From Pseudomonas_T sp032052615 (GTDB lineage Bacteria; Pseudomonadota; Gammaproteobacteria; Pseudomonadales; Pseudomonadaceae): 64,000 bases of DNA. A program made the translations under genes and the position numbers. The notes below the pieces were generated by a model, which saw only the letters and a program-made list of their open reading frames with translations, made no database searches and was not told the DNA's origin. This document shows, in pieces, positions 55,268 through 63,953 of this stretch (position 1 is its first letter; each line of letters starts with the position of its first letter). The DNA is taken from NCBI GenBank assembly GCA_032052615.1, contig DAMBWF010000003.1, positions 186,001-250,000 on the forward strand, read 5' to 3'.

Positions 55268-55292
55268 AAAGCCGGCCTTCGTTGCCGGCTTT
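55268..55292 (+). terminator. Terminator of tRNA-Arg(CCT)
   Basis: A 9-bp stem AAAGCCGGC / GCCGGCTTT with a seven-base loop, 43 bases after the tRNA. The T-run is short. Confidence 0.6.
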
Positions 55293-55376
55293 GTCGTTCC
55301 TGGCCTTCGCAAAGGCCCGCTTACTCTCTTCGAAAAGGGGCCGGCGAGGCCCCGCTCGCGCCGTGCTTCGAAGCCT

Positions 55377-57936
55377 TCAGCCGCGCAGCAGGCGCAAGCC
55401 ATTGAAGACCACCAGCAGGCTCACGCCCATGTCGGCGAACACGGCCATCCACATGGTGGCTTCGCCGGCGAGCGTCACCCCGAGGAACACCGCCTTGATG
55501 CCCAGCGCCAGGACGATGTTCTGCCGCAACAGCCGGGACGTCTTGCGCGACAGCCGGACGAACTGGGGAATCTTGCGAAGGTCGTCATCCATCAGCGCCA
55601 CGTCCGCCGTCTCGATCGCGGTGTCGGTGCCGGCGGCGGCCATGGCGAAGCCGATCTCGGCCTGAGCGAGGGCGGGGGCGTCATTGATACCGTCGCCCAC
55701 CATGGCGACCTGTCGGCCCTCCCGCTGAAGCGCCTGGACCACGTTGCGCTTGTCCTCGGGCAGCAGGTCGCCCCGCGCCTGGTCGATACCGGCCTCGGCG
55801 GCGATGGCGAGCGCCGTGTGGGTATTGTCGCCAGTGAGCATCACGGTCTCGATTCCCAGCTCGTGCAGCGCGGCGATCGCCTCGCGGCTCGACGCTTTCA
55901 GCGTATCGGCCACCGCGAACAGCATCCGGGCGCGCTCTTCATCGCACAACACCACCACCGTTCGGCCTTGGCGCTCCAGGCGTTCCAGTTCCGCTTCTAT
56001 CCGGGGCGAACAGAAGCCCAGGGCTTCCACCAGCCGGTGGTTGCCCAAGTGATAGAGCTGGCCCTCCAGGCGACCACGTATCCCTTGGCCAGGCAAGGCG
56101 GAAAAATCGGTGACCGCCATCGGCTCGTCCTCGCTGGCCTTGGCCACGGCGTGGGACACCGGGTGGTCCGAGCGAGCCGCCAGGCTGGCGGCAAGGCGCC
56201 GGTCGAGGCGCTGGTCGGTCCCCTCGATCAGGGGAACGACATCGGTCAGGGTCGGCTTGCCCTGGGTGAGGGTGCCGGTCTTGTCCAAGGCCAGGCAATC
56301 CAGGCGATGGCCGCCTTCGAGGTAAACGCCGCCCTTGACGAGGATGCCCCTGCGCGCCGCCGCCGCCAGGCCGCTGACGATGGTCACCGGGGTGGAGATC
56401 ACCAGGGCGCAGGGGCACGCGACCACCAGAAGTACCAAGGCCCGGTAGAGCCAGTCCGACCAGGGGGCGGCGAAGGCCAGGGGCGGCAGCAGGGCCACCG
56501 CCAGGGCCAGCAGGAACACCACGGGGGTGTAGACGCGGGAAAATCGGTCGACGAAGCGCTGGGTCGGCGCGCGGGTGCCCTGGGCCTCTTCCACGGCATG
56601 GATGATCCGCGCCAGGGTGCTGCCGCTGGCCGTGGCCGTCACCCGGTATTCCAGGGCGCCGGACTGGTTGATCGTGCCCGCGAAGACGGTATCGCCCGGG
56701 TTCTTCTCCACCGGCAGGCTTTCGCCGGTGATAGGCGCTTGGTCCACGGTCGAGGAGCCGCTGGTCACCACGCCGTCCAGGCCGATGCGCTCGCCAGGGC
56801 GTACCCGGACCTGGCTGTCCACGGCGACTTGACTCACCTCCTGTTCTAGCCAGTTGCCATCCGCTTGGCGGACCGTGGCCCGCTCGGGAGTCAGTTCCAA
56901 TACGCCCCGGATGGCCCGGCGCGCGCGCTCCAAGGAGAGGGCCTCGATCCGCTCCGCCAGGTTGAAGAGCACCATCACCATCGCCGCCTCGGGCCATTGC
57001 CCGATCAAGACCGCGCCGGTCACGGCAATGCTCATCAGGGCATTGATGTTCAGGTTACGGTGCCTCAAGGCAATCCAGCCTTTCCGGTATACCCCCAGCC
57101 CATTGGACAGGATGGCCAGCAAGGCGAGGGCGGCGGTGACCCAGGCCGGCGCCGCCTCGGTGAAATGCACCAATTCCGCCGCCAGCGCCGCGGCACCGCC
57201 GAGCAGCAGGGGCCACCAGGGTTTGCGCTCGCTGGAAGGTGCCGCCTCGGCAACCGACGCATCGTTCTCCAGCCGGGGCTCGAAGCCCAGGGAACGGATT
57301 TCGGCAAGGGCCCGCTCCAGGGCGTCCGGCTCATGGGCGATGGACAGGGTGCGTTGCAACAGGTTGAACTCCATCCCGTTGATGCCTGGCACCTTGGACA
57401 AGGCGTCGCGAATCAGCCTTTCTTCCGTGGGACAGTCCATCTGGGCGATACGGACCTGACTTCTGCTGGCGGTAAGCGGCTCCGCCGTCATGCCCAAGTC
57501 GGCGATGGCCCGCACCAGCGGTGTGTCATCCGCAAACCCATGCCAGACGCCCAGGGTGCGTTGCAGCAGGTTGAATTCCAGGCGCTCGACGCCCGGCATG
57601 CGCCCCAGGCTGTTCTGAATGAGGGTCTGCTCGGTCGGGCAGTCCATCTGGCGTATCCGGAACCGCGCGAGCCGGGCGGTGGGGGATAGTTCGGCAAGAG
57701 ACTCATCGTGCGCGGTAGAGGAAGGGCTGGCGGCCAGGGCTGGCCCACCACATGCTCGCTGNNNNNNNNNNNNNNNNNNNNNNNNNNNNNNNNNNNNNNN
57801 NNNNNNNNNNNNNNNNNNNNNNNNNNNNNNNNNNNNNNNNNNNNNNNNNNNNNNNNNNNNNGTCATGGTCATGGTCATGGTCATGGTCATGGTCATGGTC
57901 ATGGTCATGGTCATGGTCATGGGGTCGTATAGCCAT
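55377..57936 (-). CDS. cadA: Cd/Zn/Pb-translocating P1B-type ATPase CadA, interrupted by an assembly gap
   Basis: CadA exports Cd2+, Zn2+ and Pb2+. The ATG at 57936 starts MAIRP followed by ten His-Asp pairs, then the 100-N gap (57762-57861). After the gap come two degenerate heavy-metal domains, each with MDCPTE (at about 57640 and 57440) in place of GMTCxxC. The P-type core follows: TGES (actuator), ACPCALVIS (the CPC metal site in the membrane), DKTGTLT (phosphorylated aspartate), SDHPVSHA (HP motif) and GDGINDAPALA. At least 820 residues plus the unknown gap. Both flanks are in frame only if the true gap is a multiple of three. Divergent cadR and a MerR-type operator support the metal role. 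Confidence 0.93.
57762..57861. other. 100-N assembly gap inside cadA
   Basis: Exactly 100 N, the usual placeholder for a gap of unknown length. It abuts the hexanucleotide repeat, so the repeat is the likely cause of the failed assembly. Confidence 0.97.
57862..57921. repeat. Tandem GTCATG hexanucleotide repeat, ten units
   Basis: Ten perfect 6-bp units (60 bases) that end at the assembly gap. On the cadA strand they encode (His-Asp)10, a metal-binding tract. The true number of units is unknown. Confidence 0.95.
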
Positions 57937-57966
57937 GGCGGTACTCTCGAAAGGGGTATGTTGCGC

Positions 57967-57997
57967 AGTGAACACCCTGTAGTCACTATAGGGTCAA
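57967..57997 (-). promoter_or_regulatory. MerR-type cadA promoter and CadR operator
   Basis: On the minus strand TTGACC (57997-57992) and TTCACT (57972-57967) are separated by 19 bases, the stretched spacing of MerR-family promoters. A dyad ACCCT...AGGGT (57974-57994) sits between them. It matches what I recall of the P. putida cadA promoter. Confidence 0.85.
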
Positions 57998-58016
57998 GCC
58001 GTCTGGAGAGATGCCC

Positions 58017-58466
58017 ATGAAAATCGGAGAATTGGCCAGGCTCACCCAATGCCCGGTGGAAACCATTCGCTATTACGAGCGGGAAGGCCTGCTGGAAATG
58101 CCGGGGCGCAGCGAAAGCAACTACCGGCTCTACGACGAGCATCACGTGGAGCGGCTGACATTCATCCGCAACTGCCGCGGATTGGATATGACTCTGGAGG
58201 AAATCCGGAGCTTGCTGACGTTGCGGGAACAGCCGCGGCGAAACTGCGCGGAGGTCAATACGCTGATCGATGCCCACATCGATCATGTGCGCGCACGCAT
58301 CGTGAGTTTGCAGGCGTTGCAGAACCAATTGCTGGAATTGCGCAGCCGTTGTAACGGTGATGCCCCCGGCGAACCATGCAGTATTCTGCAGCGGCTGAAC
58401 GTCACCGGTGGCGTCGCCGCTCCGGAGGGTGAGCCCACCCATGTGGGCAACAGCCACGCTCATTGA
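58017..58466 (+). CDS. cadR: CadR, MerR-family cadmium/zinc/lead-responsive regulator
   Basis: CadR twists the cadA promoter DNA to activate it when Cd2+, Zn2+ or Pb2+ binds. 149 residues: winged helix-turn-helix MKIGELARLTQCPVETIRYYEREGLLEMPGRSESNYRLYDEHHVERL (residues 1-47), dimer helix, then the metal loop with RCNGDAPGEPCSIL (cysteines at about 113 and 120) plus the conserved NC near residue 78. The C-terminus ends in a His-rich tail (THVGNSHAH), as in CadR. The ATG at 58017 is chosen because GGAGAG is six bases upstream; an ATG at 58011 would overlap it. Confidence 0.95.
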   Translation: MKIGELARLTQCPVETIRYYEREGLLEMPGRSESNYRLYDEHHVERLTFIRNCRGLDMTLEEIRSLLTLREQPRRNCAEVNTLIDAHIDHVRARIVSLQALQNQLLELRSRCNGDAPGEPCSILQRLNVTGGVAAPEGEPTHVGNSHAH

Positions 58467-58589
58467 GCCGGGGGTCGATATGACACAGTTGCTCATTCGC
58501 GTGTCGCTCCGGCGCTTGAAATTTCGAACAAGCGATGCGTATTTTGTTCGCGCCGCCGGTTCGGCGGTTGCCAACAAGGATAAGAATTC

Positions 58590-59933
58590 ATGACTACCGT
58601 AGGCCGCAGCCCACTCGCCGAGCGACTGGCCGGCATTGACGAAATCGAATGCGTGACCCCCGATCTCAACGGCGTGCCCCGCGGCAAGGTGATGACCGGT
58701 GAGGGCTTTCTCAGCGGGCGCCGCCTGCAACTGGCTCGTGGCGTATTGCTGCAATGCGTGATGGGCGGCTATCCCCCGGCCCGTTTCTACGGCAGCGACG
58801 ATGGCGACCTGGCGCTGGTCGCCGACCCCCGGCAAGTGCATCCCTTGCCTTGGAGCGAGACGCCCCGGGCCCTGGCGATCTGCGATGGTGTCGAGCTGGA
58901 TGGTCAGCCATCCCCCTTGTCCACCCGTTGTCTGCTCAAGGACGTCGTGCGGCGCTACGCCGAGCATGGCTGGCAGCCGGTCGTGGCGACGGAGCTGGAG
59001 TTTTTCGTGTTCGCTCCCAACCCCGACCCCCATCAAGGCTTCCTGGCCCCCGTGGGGCTGGATGGGCGCCGCGAGGAGGGCTGCTCGGCCTTCAGCGTAT
59101 CGTCGAACAACGGACTGCGGCCGTTCTTTGACGAGGTCTACCGTTGCATGGCGGCCCTCGGTCTGCCCCGCGACACCTTCATGCACGAAATGGGCGTCAG
59201 CCAATTCGAGATCAATCTGTGGCACGGCGACCCCTTGCTGCTGGCCGACCAGACCTTCCTGTTCAAGCATATGCTCAAGGAAGTGGCCCTCAAGCACGGC
59301 CTCACCGTGATCTGCATGGCCAAGCCGCTGGCGAAGACACCGGGCAGCTCCATGCACATTCACCAGAGCGTGGTGGAGCAGGGCAGCGGGCGTAACCTGT
59401 TCAGCGATGCCAATGGCGAGGCCTCGGCGGCGTTCCGTCATTTCATTGGCGGCCAGCAGGCAGCCCTGGCGGACTTCACCCTGCTGTTCGCGCCCCACGT
59501 GAACTCCTATCACCGCCTGTGCAACCCCTATGCCTCGCCGAACAATGCCTGCTGGTCCCACGACAACCGGGCCGCGGGCCTGCGCGTGCCGGCCAGCGGC
59601 CCGGAGGCGCGGCGCCTGGAGAACCGGCTACCTGGAGCGGACGCCAACCCCTACCTGGCCATCGCCGCGAGCCTGGCCGCAGGGCTCCACGGCCTGGAGC
59701 ATGAACTGGCGCCGAGCGAGGCAATCCAAGGGGAATTCGAGGTGCCCGATACGCTCAGCCTGCCGAGCACGATGTTCGATGCGCTTACCCGCCTGAAACG
59801 CAGCCGATTGGCTCGCGACCTGTTCGGCCACGAGTTCATCGAGGGATACATCGCCAGCAAGACGATGGAGTTGAGCAGTTTCCTCGATGAAATCACTCCT
59901 TGGGAACGGCGCATCCTCGCATCCCAGGCGTGA
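58590..59933 (+). CDS. pauA5: Glutamine synthetase-family gamma-glutamylpolyamine synthetase (PauA5-like)
   Basis: A 447-residue glutamine synthetase-like ligase of the PuuA/PauA branch, which joins glutamate to polyamines (ATP-dependent) as the first step of polyamine catabolism. GS motifs: ATELEFFVFAP (metal and ATP glutamates), HEMGVSQFEINL, SSMHIHQSV (histidine-containing nucleotide segment), NSYHRLCNPYASPNNACWSHDNRAAGLRVP and ENRLPGADANPYLAIAA. The flagellar flgZ/N/M/A block and the MFS gene follow, as near PA3356 in P. aeruginosa from memory. Which polyamine it uses is not decided here. Confidence 0.82.
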   Translation: MTTVGRSPLAERLAGIDEIECVTPDLNGVPRGKVMTGEGFLSGRRLQLARGVLLQCVMGGYPPARFYGSDDGDLALVADPRQVHPLPWSETPRALAICDGVELDGQPSPLSTRCLLKDVVRRYAEHGWQPVVATELEFFVFAPNPDPHQGFLAPVGLDGRREEGCSAFSVSSNNGLRPFFDEVYRCMAALGLPRDTFMHEMGVSQFEINLWHGDPLLLADQTFLFKHMLKEVALKHGLTVICMAKPLAKTPGSSMHIHQSVVEQGSGRNLFSDANGEASAAFRHFIGGQQAALADFTLLFAPHVNSYHRLCNPYASPNNACWSHDNRAAGLRVPASGPEARRLENRLPGADANPYLAIAASLAAGLHGLEHELAPSEAIQGEFEVPDTLSLPSTMFDALTRLKRSRLARDLFGHEFIEGYIASKTMELSSFLDEITPWERRILASQA

Positions 59934-59992
59934 GCTCTGACGGGCCGTTCTGCCAGGACGGCCCGGTAACCGGCGACCTTCCTGGAGTTCAG

Positions 59993-61303
59993 ATGCGTAC
60001 CTTGGTGGCTTTCCGAGCGCTGTATTTCGCCACGCTGTTGATGTTGATCGGTTCCGGACTGCTTAGTACCTACCTGGCCCTGCGGCTCGCCGCGGACCAG
60101 GTCGACGGCATCTGGGTCGGTGGATTGATGGCCGCCAACTACGTCGGGCTCGTCATCGGAGGCAAGCTGGGGCATCGACTGATTGGACGGGTCGGTCATA
60201 TCCGCGCCTACGTTGCCTGCGCGGGGATCGTCACGGCCGCCGTGCTCGGCCATGGGCTGGTAGGCTGGCTGCCGGCCTGGCTGTTCCTGCGGATGCTGGT
60301 GGGCGTCGGCATGATGTGCCAGTACATGGTCATCGAGAGCTGGCTCAGCGAGCAGGCGGAGCCCGGCCAGCGCGGCAAGGTCTTTTCCGGCTACATGGGC
60401 GCGTCGTACCTCGGCTTGATCCTCGGGCAACTGGTGCTGGTGGTGCATCCGCGGCTCGGCTTGGAACTACTGATGCTGGTGGCGCTGTGCTTCGCGCTGT
60501 GCCTGGTCCCGGTGGCCGTGACGCGCAAGATCCACCCCGCTCCGCTGCGGCCCGCGCCCCTAGAGCCGCGCTTCTTCATCAAGCGGGTGCCGCAATCGCT
60601 GACCACTACCTTGATGGCGGGCCTGATCATGGGATCGTTCTATGGCCTCGCGCCGCTGTATGCCAATGCCCAGGGGCTGGCCAACGAAAAGGTCGGCTTG
60701 TTCATGGGGAGTTGCATCTTCGCGGGCCTGATCGTCCAGTGGCCGCTGGGCTGGTTGTCGGATCGCAAGGACCGTGCCCTGCTGATCCGGGTCATCGCCA
60801 TCCTGCTGGCGTTGGTCGCGTTGCCCCTGGCGCTGATGCCCCGGGTGCCACTGGAGCTGCTGCTGCCCCTTGGGTTCCTGGTGAGCATGTTGCAGTTCTC
60901 TCTGTACCCCCTGGCGGTGGCCTTTTCCAACGATCATGTCGAAGCTGAGCGGCGGGTATCGCTTACCGCCATGCTGCTCATCACCTTCGGCATTGGCGCC
61001 AGCATAGGTCCGTTGCTGGCCGGTACGTTGATGAAGGTAGTGGGAGCCAACCTGCTGTACGCCTTTTTCAGCGTGTGCGGGGTGATTCTGGCGCTACGCG
61101 TACACCCGGGGGCGGTAACGGGCTTGCATCGGGTTGACGAGGCGCCTCTGCATCATGTCCCCATGCCGGACAGCATGACGAGTTCGCCCTTGGTGGCGGC
61201 CCTCGATCCGAGGGTAGACGAGCAAGATGTCCAGGAGCAGATGCAGGGTGGCGTGGATTCAACGCCGCAGACCGAGCCCGAGGGGGTGGAAGAAACCGTT
61301 TAG
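59993..61303 (+). CDS. MFS transporter, YcaD-like
   Basis: A 436-residue major facilitator with 12 predicted helices of the YcaD type. The A-motif loops are GGKLGHRLIGRVGHIRAYV (between helices 2 and 3) and LGWLSDRKDRALLI (between 8 and 9). ESWLSEQAEPGQRGKVFSGYM is the family segment in the N-half. The last 60 residues are a soluble acidic tail without structure. ATG 59993 with GGAG eight bases upstream is taken; the frame is open back into pauA5. Substrate unknown; linkage to pauA5 makes a polyamine or related compound possible. Confidence 0.85.
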   Translation: MRTLVAFRALYFATLLMLIGSGLLSTYLALRLAADQVDGIWVGGLMAANYVGLVIGGKLGHRLIGRVGHIRAYVACAGIVTAAVLGHGLVGWLPAWLFLRMLVGVGMMCQYMVIESWLSEQAEPGQRGKVFSGYMGASYLGLILGQLVLVVHPRLGLELLMLVALCFALCLVPVAVTRKIHPAPLRPAPLEPRFFIKRVPQSLTTTLMAGLIMGSFYGLAPLYANAQGLANEKVGLFMGSCIFAGLIVQWPLGWLSDRKDRALLIRVIAILLALVALPLALMPRVPLELLLPLGFLVSMLQFSLYPLAVAFSNDHVEAERRVSLTAMLLITFGIGASIGPLLAGTLMKVVGANLLYAFFSVCGVILALRVHPGAVTGLHRVDEAPLHHVPMPDSMTSSPLVAALDPRVDEQDVQEQMQGGVDSTPQTEPEGVEETV

Positions 61304-61321
61304 GTTTTCAAGGAGAGGGAA

Positions 61322-61350
61322 ACGACCTTGCTTGCGGGGAGCAAGGTCGT
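61322..61350 (-). terminator. Strong hairpin between the MFS gene and flgZ
   Basis: An 11-bp perfect stem ACGACCTTGCT / AGCAAGGTCGT with a seven-base loop. On the minus strand it is followed by TTTCCCT, a weak T-run, so it most likely ends the flgMNZ transcript. Confidence 0.6.
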
Positions 61351-61360
61351 CGACGACGCC

Positions 61361-62098
61361 TTAGGTTTCGTCCTTGTCGGTACGCCTGGCTTCGCGCTGC
61401 AACTGATAGACGAAACGTTCGATATTGCGCTGTTCGAGTCCGTTGATGCCGTGGAAGCGCGTGCCCGCGAACGTCGCATCCAGCCTGGCGTCGTGCATTG
61501 CGTGGCGGAGTTCGATTGGCGTGACCAGCGCTCCCAGCGGCGACTGGATTTCCAGCCGTTCATAGACCTCTCCGCTGCGCAGTCCAATGCTCGCATCCCC
61601 CGGGAAGCGCAATTTGCATCCGGTCGCGGAAATGTCGATCAGTTGGCCTTTGAGAATCCGCGAGAGGCGATCACCGCTCAACTCGACCATCACGGGCTGG
61701 CCGGGCAGGGGGGTTGCCCGGTAGGCGTTGCGGCGCTGGTGGTACAACATTTCCGTGGGAACGGCGCACCAGTAACAGCGCATGCCCGCGAGCTCGCCCA
61801 CCTCGGCCGGCTGGCTGCAGTCCCAGGCGATCCTCACCCCATCGTGGGAGGACTCGATATGGAAGGCTTCTCCGTTGCAGAGCAAGCGTTCCCCCTCGTT
61901 GGGGATCAATTCGTCCAAGGCCAGCAGGCCGGAATCCCGGTCCACCTCAACCAAATAGCTACGGTACGAGACGCTCCGATCCGCGAAGGTCACGATCAAG
62001 GGGTCGTGGTTCTGAAGCAATTGACGCAGATTGGCGTGGATTTCGATCGGCGTTCTCAACACTTTGGGGGGTTGAGGCGTATTGATTGGGTCGGACAC
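61361..62098 (-). CDS. flgZ: FlgZ/YcgR, c-di-GMP-binding flagellar brake
   Basis: FlgZ binds cyclic di-GMP and slows the flagellar motor. 245 residues: a YcgR N-domain (RTPIEIHANLRQLLQNHDPLIVTFADRSVSYRSYLVEVD) and a PilZ domain with RRNAYR (RxxxR, about residue 128) and DISATGCKLRF (D/NxSxxG, about residue 165), the two c-di-GMP motifs. The likely start is GTG at 62098, with GGGGAGAA about ten bases upstream; the longer open frame to 62185 would add a poorly conserved segment that overlaps flgN. Third gene after flgM and flgN. Confidence 0.9.
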   Translation of the reverse strand: MSDPINTPQPPKVLRTPIEIHANLRQLLQNHDPLIVTFADRSVSYRSYLVEVDRDSGLLALDELIPNEGERLLCNGEAFHIESSHDGVRIAWDCSQPAEVGELAGMRCYWCAVPTEMLYHQRRNAYRATPLPGQPVMVELSGDRLSRILKGQLIDISATGCKLRFPGDASIGLRSGEVYERLEIQSPLGALVTPIELRHAMHDARLDATFAGTRFHGINGLEQRNIERFVYQLQREARRTDKDET

Positions 62099-62181
62099 GG
62101 TCCAAGGTTCTCCCCACGCGCGCGAAGACGGTGATGGCTCGGACACCGGTCCGTAACCGGGCCTCCGCGCCCTTATTGTTA

Positions 62182-62649
62182 TCACGCCTGACTGAGCGGG
62201 CGCTGCTGGGTGATTCTAGCCGCGCCGCCATGGCTGTCATAGAGATTGGGCGTTTCCGCTCCACGGAGCAGGCCCAAGAGGTTGCTGACAACGAATTGAT
62301 TGGCTCGAATGAGCTGCCCGTTTCTGACGTTGGCCTTCCGGCAGCGCTCCAGGAGATCGCTCAGCTCCTGACTACGACCAAGCAGTTCGTCGCCTTGGGG
62401 GGATCGTTGGGCCAGTGCCTGCAAGCCCGTTGCATCGGGGCTTAGTTGCAGGCTGATCAGCGCTTGGCTGCGTTGCTGGCCGTGCTGGTCGAGTTTGGCC
62501 AGCAAGGGGCGTTTTTTCGCGAGGAGTTCCTCCAGGCGAGCAAGGTCGCGTGCCTCCAGGGCATCGCGTTCCGCCTCGATCAATGCCAGCAGCGCTTCGG
62601 CATTCTGGAGGTCATCGGTGAACAGTTGGAGCAGAGTGATATCTTGCAT
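62182..62649 (-). CDS. flgN: Flagellar hook-filament junction chaperone FlgN
   Basis: FlgN escorts FlgK and FlgL to the flagellar export gate. About 155 residues, almost all helical, with the FlgN family pattern LLQLFTDDLQNAEALLALIEAERDALEARDLARLEELLAKKRPLLAKLDQ (residues 6-55) and a C-terminal substrate helix (CRKANVRNGQLIRANQFVVSNLLGLLRG). The ATG at 62649 is chosen; a GTG ten codons upstream (62679) is possible. It lies 51 bases after flgM. Confidence 0.9.
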   Translation of the reverse strand: MQDITLLQLFTDDLQNAEALLALIEAERDALEARDLARLEELLAKKRPLLAKLDQHGQQRSQALISLQLSPDATGLQALAQRSPQGDELLGRSQELSDLLERCRKANVRNGQLIRANQFVVSNLLGLLRGAETPNLYDSHGGAARITQQRPLSQA

Positions 62650-62700
62650 GGCGGGCTCTGGGGTCTGGGCGTCCGACACACCCCGGCGCAGCCTCGAAGA

Positions 62701-63033
62701 CTAGCGCTGGGATTCGAGGGTCAGCATCTTACTGGCGAGTTTGCGGCTATCGACTTGGTAACTGCCATCGGCGATCGCCTGTTTCAGCTTCTCGACCCGT
62801 TCCTTGTCGACAACGGGAAGGTCGCGCAGTTTGTCGTTAACCTTCTGCAATTGCTGAGCTTCGCTGCTGAGCTGTACGCTTTCGCCGCTCTTGGCTTTCT
62901 CGGCGATCTGGGTCGGCGCCTGGTTCGGCTGGCCGCTGGCGGCTTCGCTGCGATTGCCGGACTGGGCGGAACCGGTCCGCCCTGGGGTGACGGATGGGTT
63001 GGCATTGTTCAGCCGGTTGAAGTCGATGGCCAT
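62701..63033 (-). CDS. flgM: Anti-sigma-28 factor FlgM
   Basis: FlgM holds FliA (sigma-28) until the hook is built, then is exported. 110 residues: MAIDFNRLNNANPS start, a Ser/Gln/Pro-rich disordered N-half, and a FliA-binding C-half (SVQLSSEAQQLQKVNDKLRDLPVVDKERVEKLKQAIADGSYQVDSRKLASKML). Preceded by a sigma-28-type promoter, in line with feedback control. Confidence 0.95.
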   Translation of the reverse strand: MAIDFNRLNNANPSVTPGRTGSAQSGNRSEAASGQPNQAPTQIAEKAKSGESVQLSSEAQQLQKVNDKLRDLPVVDKERVEKLKQAIADGSYQVDSRKLASKMLTLESQR

Positions 63034-63069
63034 GATGAAAACCTCGGGCAGTTTGGACGCTTGCCTAGC

Positions 63070-63096
63070 TTTTCGGCGGTAGGCGGGAATACTTTA
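63070..63096 (-). promoter_or_regulatory. Sigma-28 (FliA)-type promoter of flgM
   Basis: TAAA, 15 bases, GCCGAAAA on the minus strand, close to the TAAA-N15-GCCGATAA consensus with one mismatch. It lies 37 bases before the flgM ATG. Confidence 0.75.
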
Positions 63097-63168
63097 GAAA
63101 ATAAATACGAAACGTTCAGCACGGGGCTCGGGCGCCATCACGAAGCGCCCACGGTACGAAATTCGCGC

Positions 63169-63927
63169 CTACATCGCCACTTCTACGTGAGCCGGCCCGA
63201 TCACTCGCGCCTTGATCACCCGCTGCGAATTCAAGTTGCGCACACGGATTTGCTGTCCGGGGGCGCCACTGGACAACGCCTCGCCGGGCATGCGGACATT
63301 GATCGTGGCGTTCTGCGCCGTGATGACGACTTGGTCACCCTTCTTAACGACCTCGGCCAATTGCAGATGACTGGGCGTGATGATCTGGTCAGGCAGCAAG
63401 GGGCGGGTTAGCTTGCAGTCGAGCACTTGGGCGGGATCGGTCAGGTAACCTTGGTTCAGAAGCCCGACGTCCCGCTCCGCCAGCACCGTGTCCTCCCCTG
63501 TCAGCAAGGCTTCGCGTTTCAACGGCCGGGTGGCGACCAGTACGTTGCGATAGAGCTTGACCTGGGCTGGCACGAAGAGTGTCCAAGGGGCGCTGCCCTC
63601 GCACCGGACCCGGACCGTGACGCGGCCCAGTGGAATCGCCGGGCTTTCCAGCGTGGTCGTCAATTCCCTGTCGCAACCGGCCAGTCGCAGACGCGGGTCG
63701 AGGTTGTTGACGCTGACCTCGCTACGGCCCTCGATGGCCCTGCTCTGCAGATAATCTTCTACCATCACCTCAAGAAAGCCTTGGGTGGCGCCGATAAGTT
63801 GCTCGGGCGACGTCCTGTTCGCCTCGTCCGCGTGGCTATAGCCTACGCTGTACAAAGCGGGTAAAACTGCCGCTAGCCAACCGGCCTTGGCGATCAAGCG
63901 TCGAAAAAATGTCGTGATCGGTTTCAT
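63169..63927 (-). CDS. flgA: Flagellar basal-body P-ring chaperone FlgA
   Basis: FlgA is a periplasmic chaperone for P-ring (FlgI) assembly. 252 residues. A signal peptide (MKPITTFFRRLIAKAGWLAAVLPALYSVGYSHA) precedes the chaperone and SAF domains; the C-terminal ChapFlgA block reads LKREALLTGEDTVLAERDVGLLNQGYLTD ... VVKKGDQVVITAQNATINVRMPGEALSSGAPGQQIRVRNLNSQRVIKARV. The ATG at 63927 lacks a Shine-Dalgarno and is only 12 bases from the -12 element of a sigma-54-type promoter. Confidence 0.96.
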   Translation of the reverse strand: MKPITTFFRRLIAKAGWLAAVLPALYSVGYSHADEANRTSPEQLIGATQGFLEVMVEDYLQSRAIEGRSEVSVNNLDPRLRLAGCDRELTTTLESPAIPLGRVTVRVRCEGSAPWTLFVPAQVKLYRNVLVATRPLKREALLTGEDTVLAERDVGLLNQGYLTDPAQVLDCKLTRPLLPDQIITPSHLQLAEVVKKGDQVVITAQNATINVRMPGEALSSGAPGQQIRVRNLNSQRVIKARVIGPAHVEVAM

Positions 63928-63939
63928 GAAGGTTGAATA

Positions 63940-63953
63940 GCAAGGCGCGTGCC
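63940..63953 (-). promoter_or_regulatory. Sigma-54 (RpoN)-type promoter of flgA
   Basis: On the minus strand GGCACGCGCCTTGC has GG and GC at the right 10-base spacing and matches TGGCAC-N5-TTGC apart from the first base (CGGCAC). The expected transcription start is at about 63928-63929, directly before the flgA ATG. Confidence 0.8.

Noticed and set aside
57862..57921. Repeat array that might be read as CRISPR or a satellite element
   Set aside because: Units are 6 bp with no spacers, in frame with cadA, and encode His-Asp pairs.
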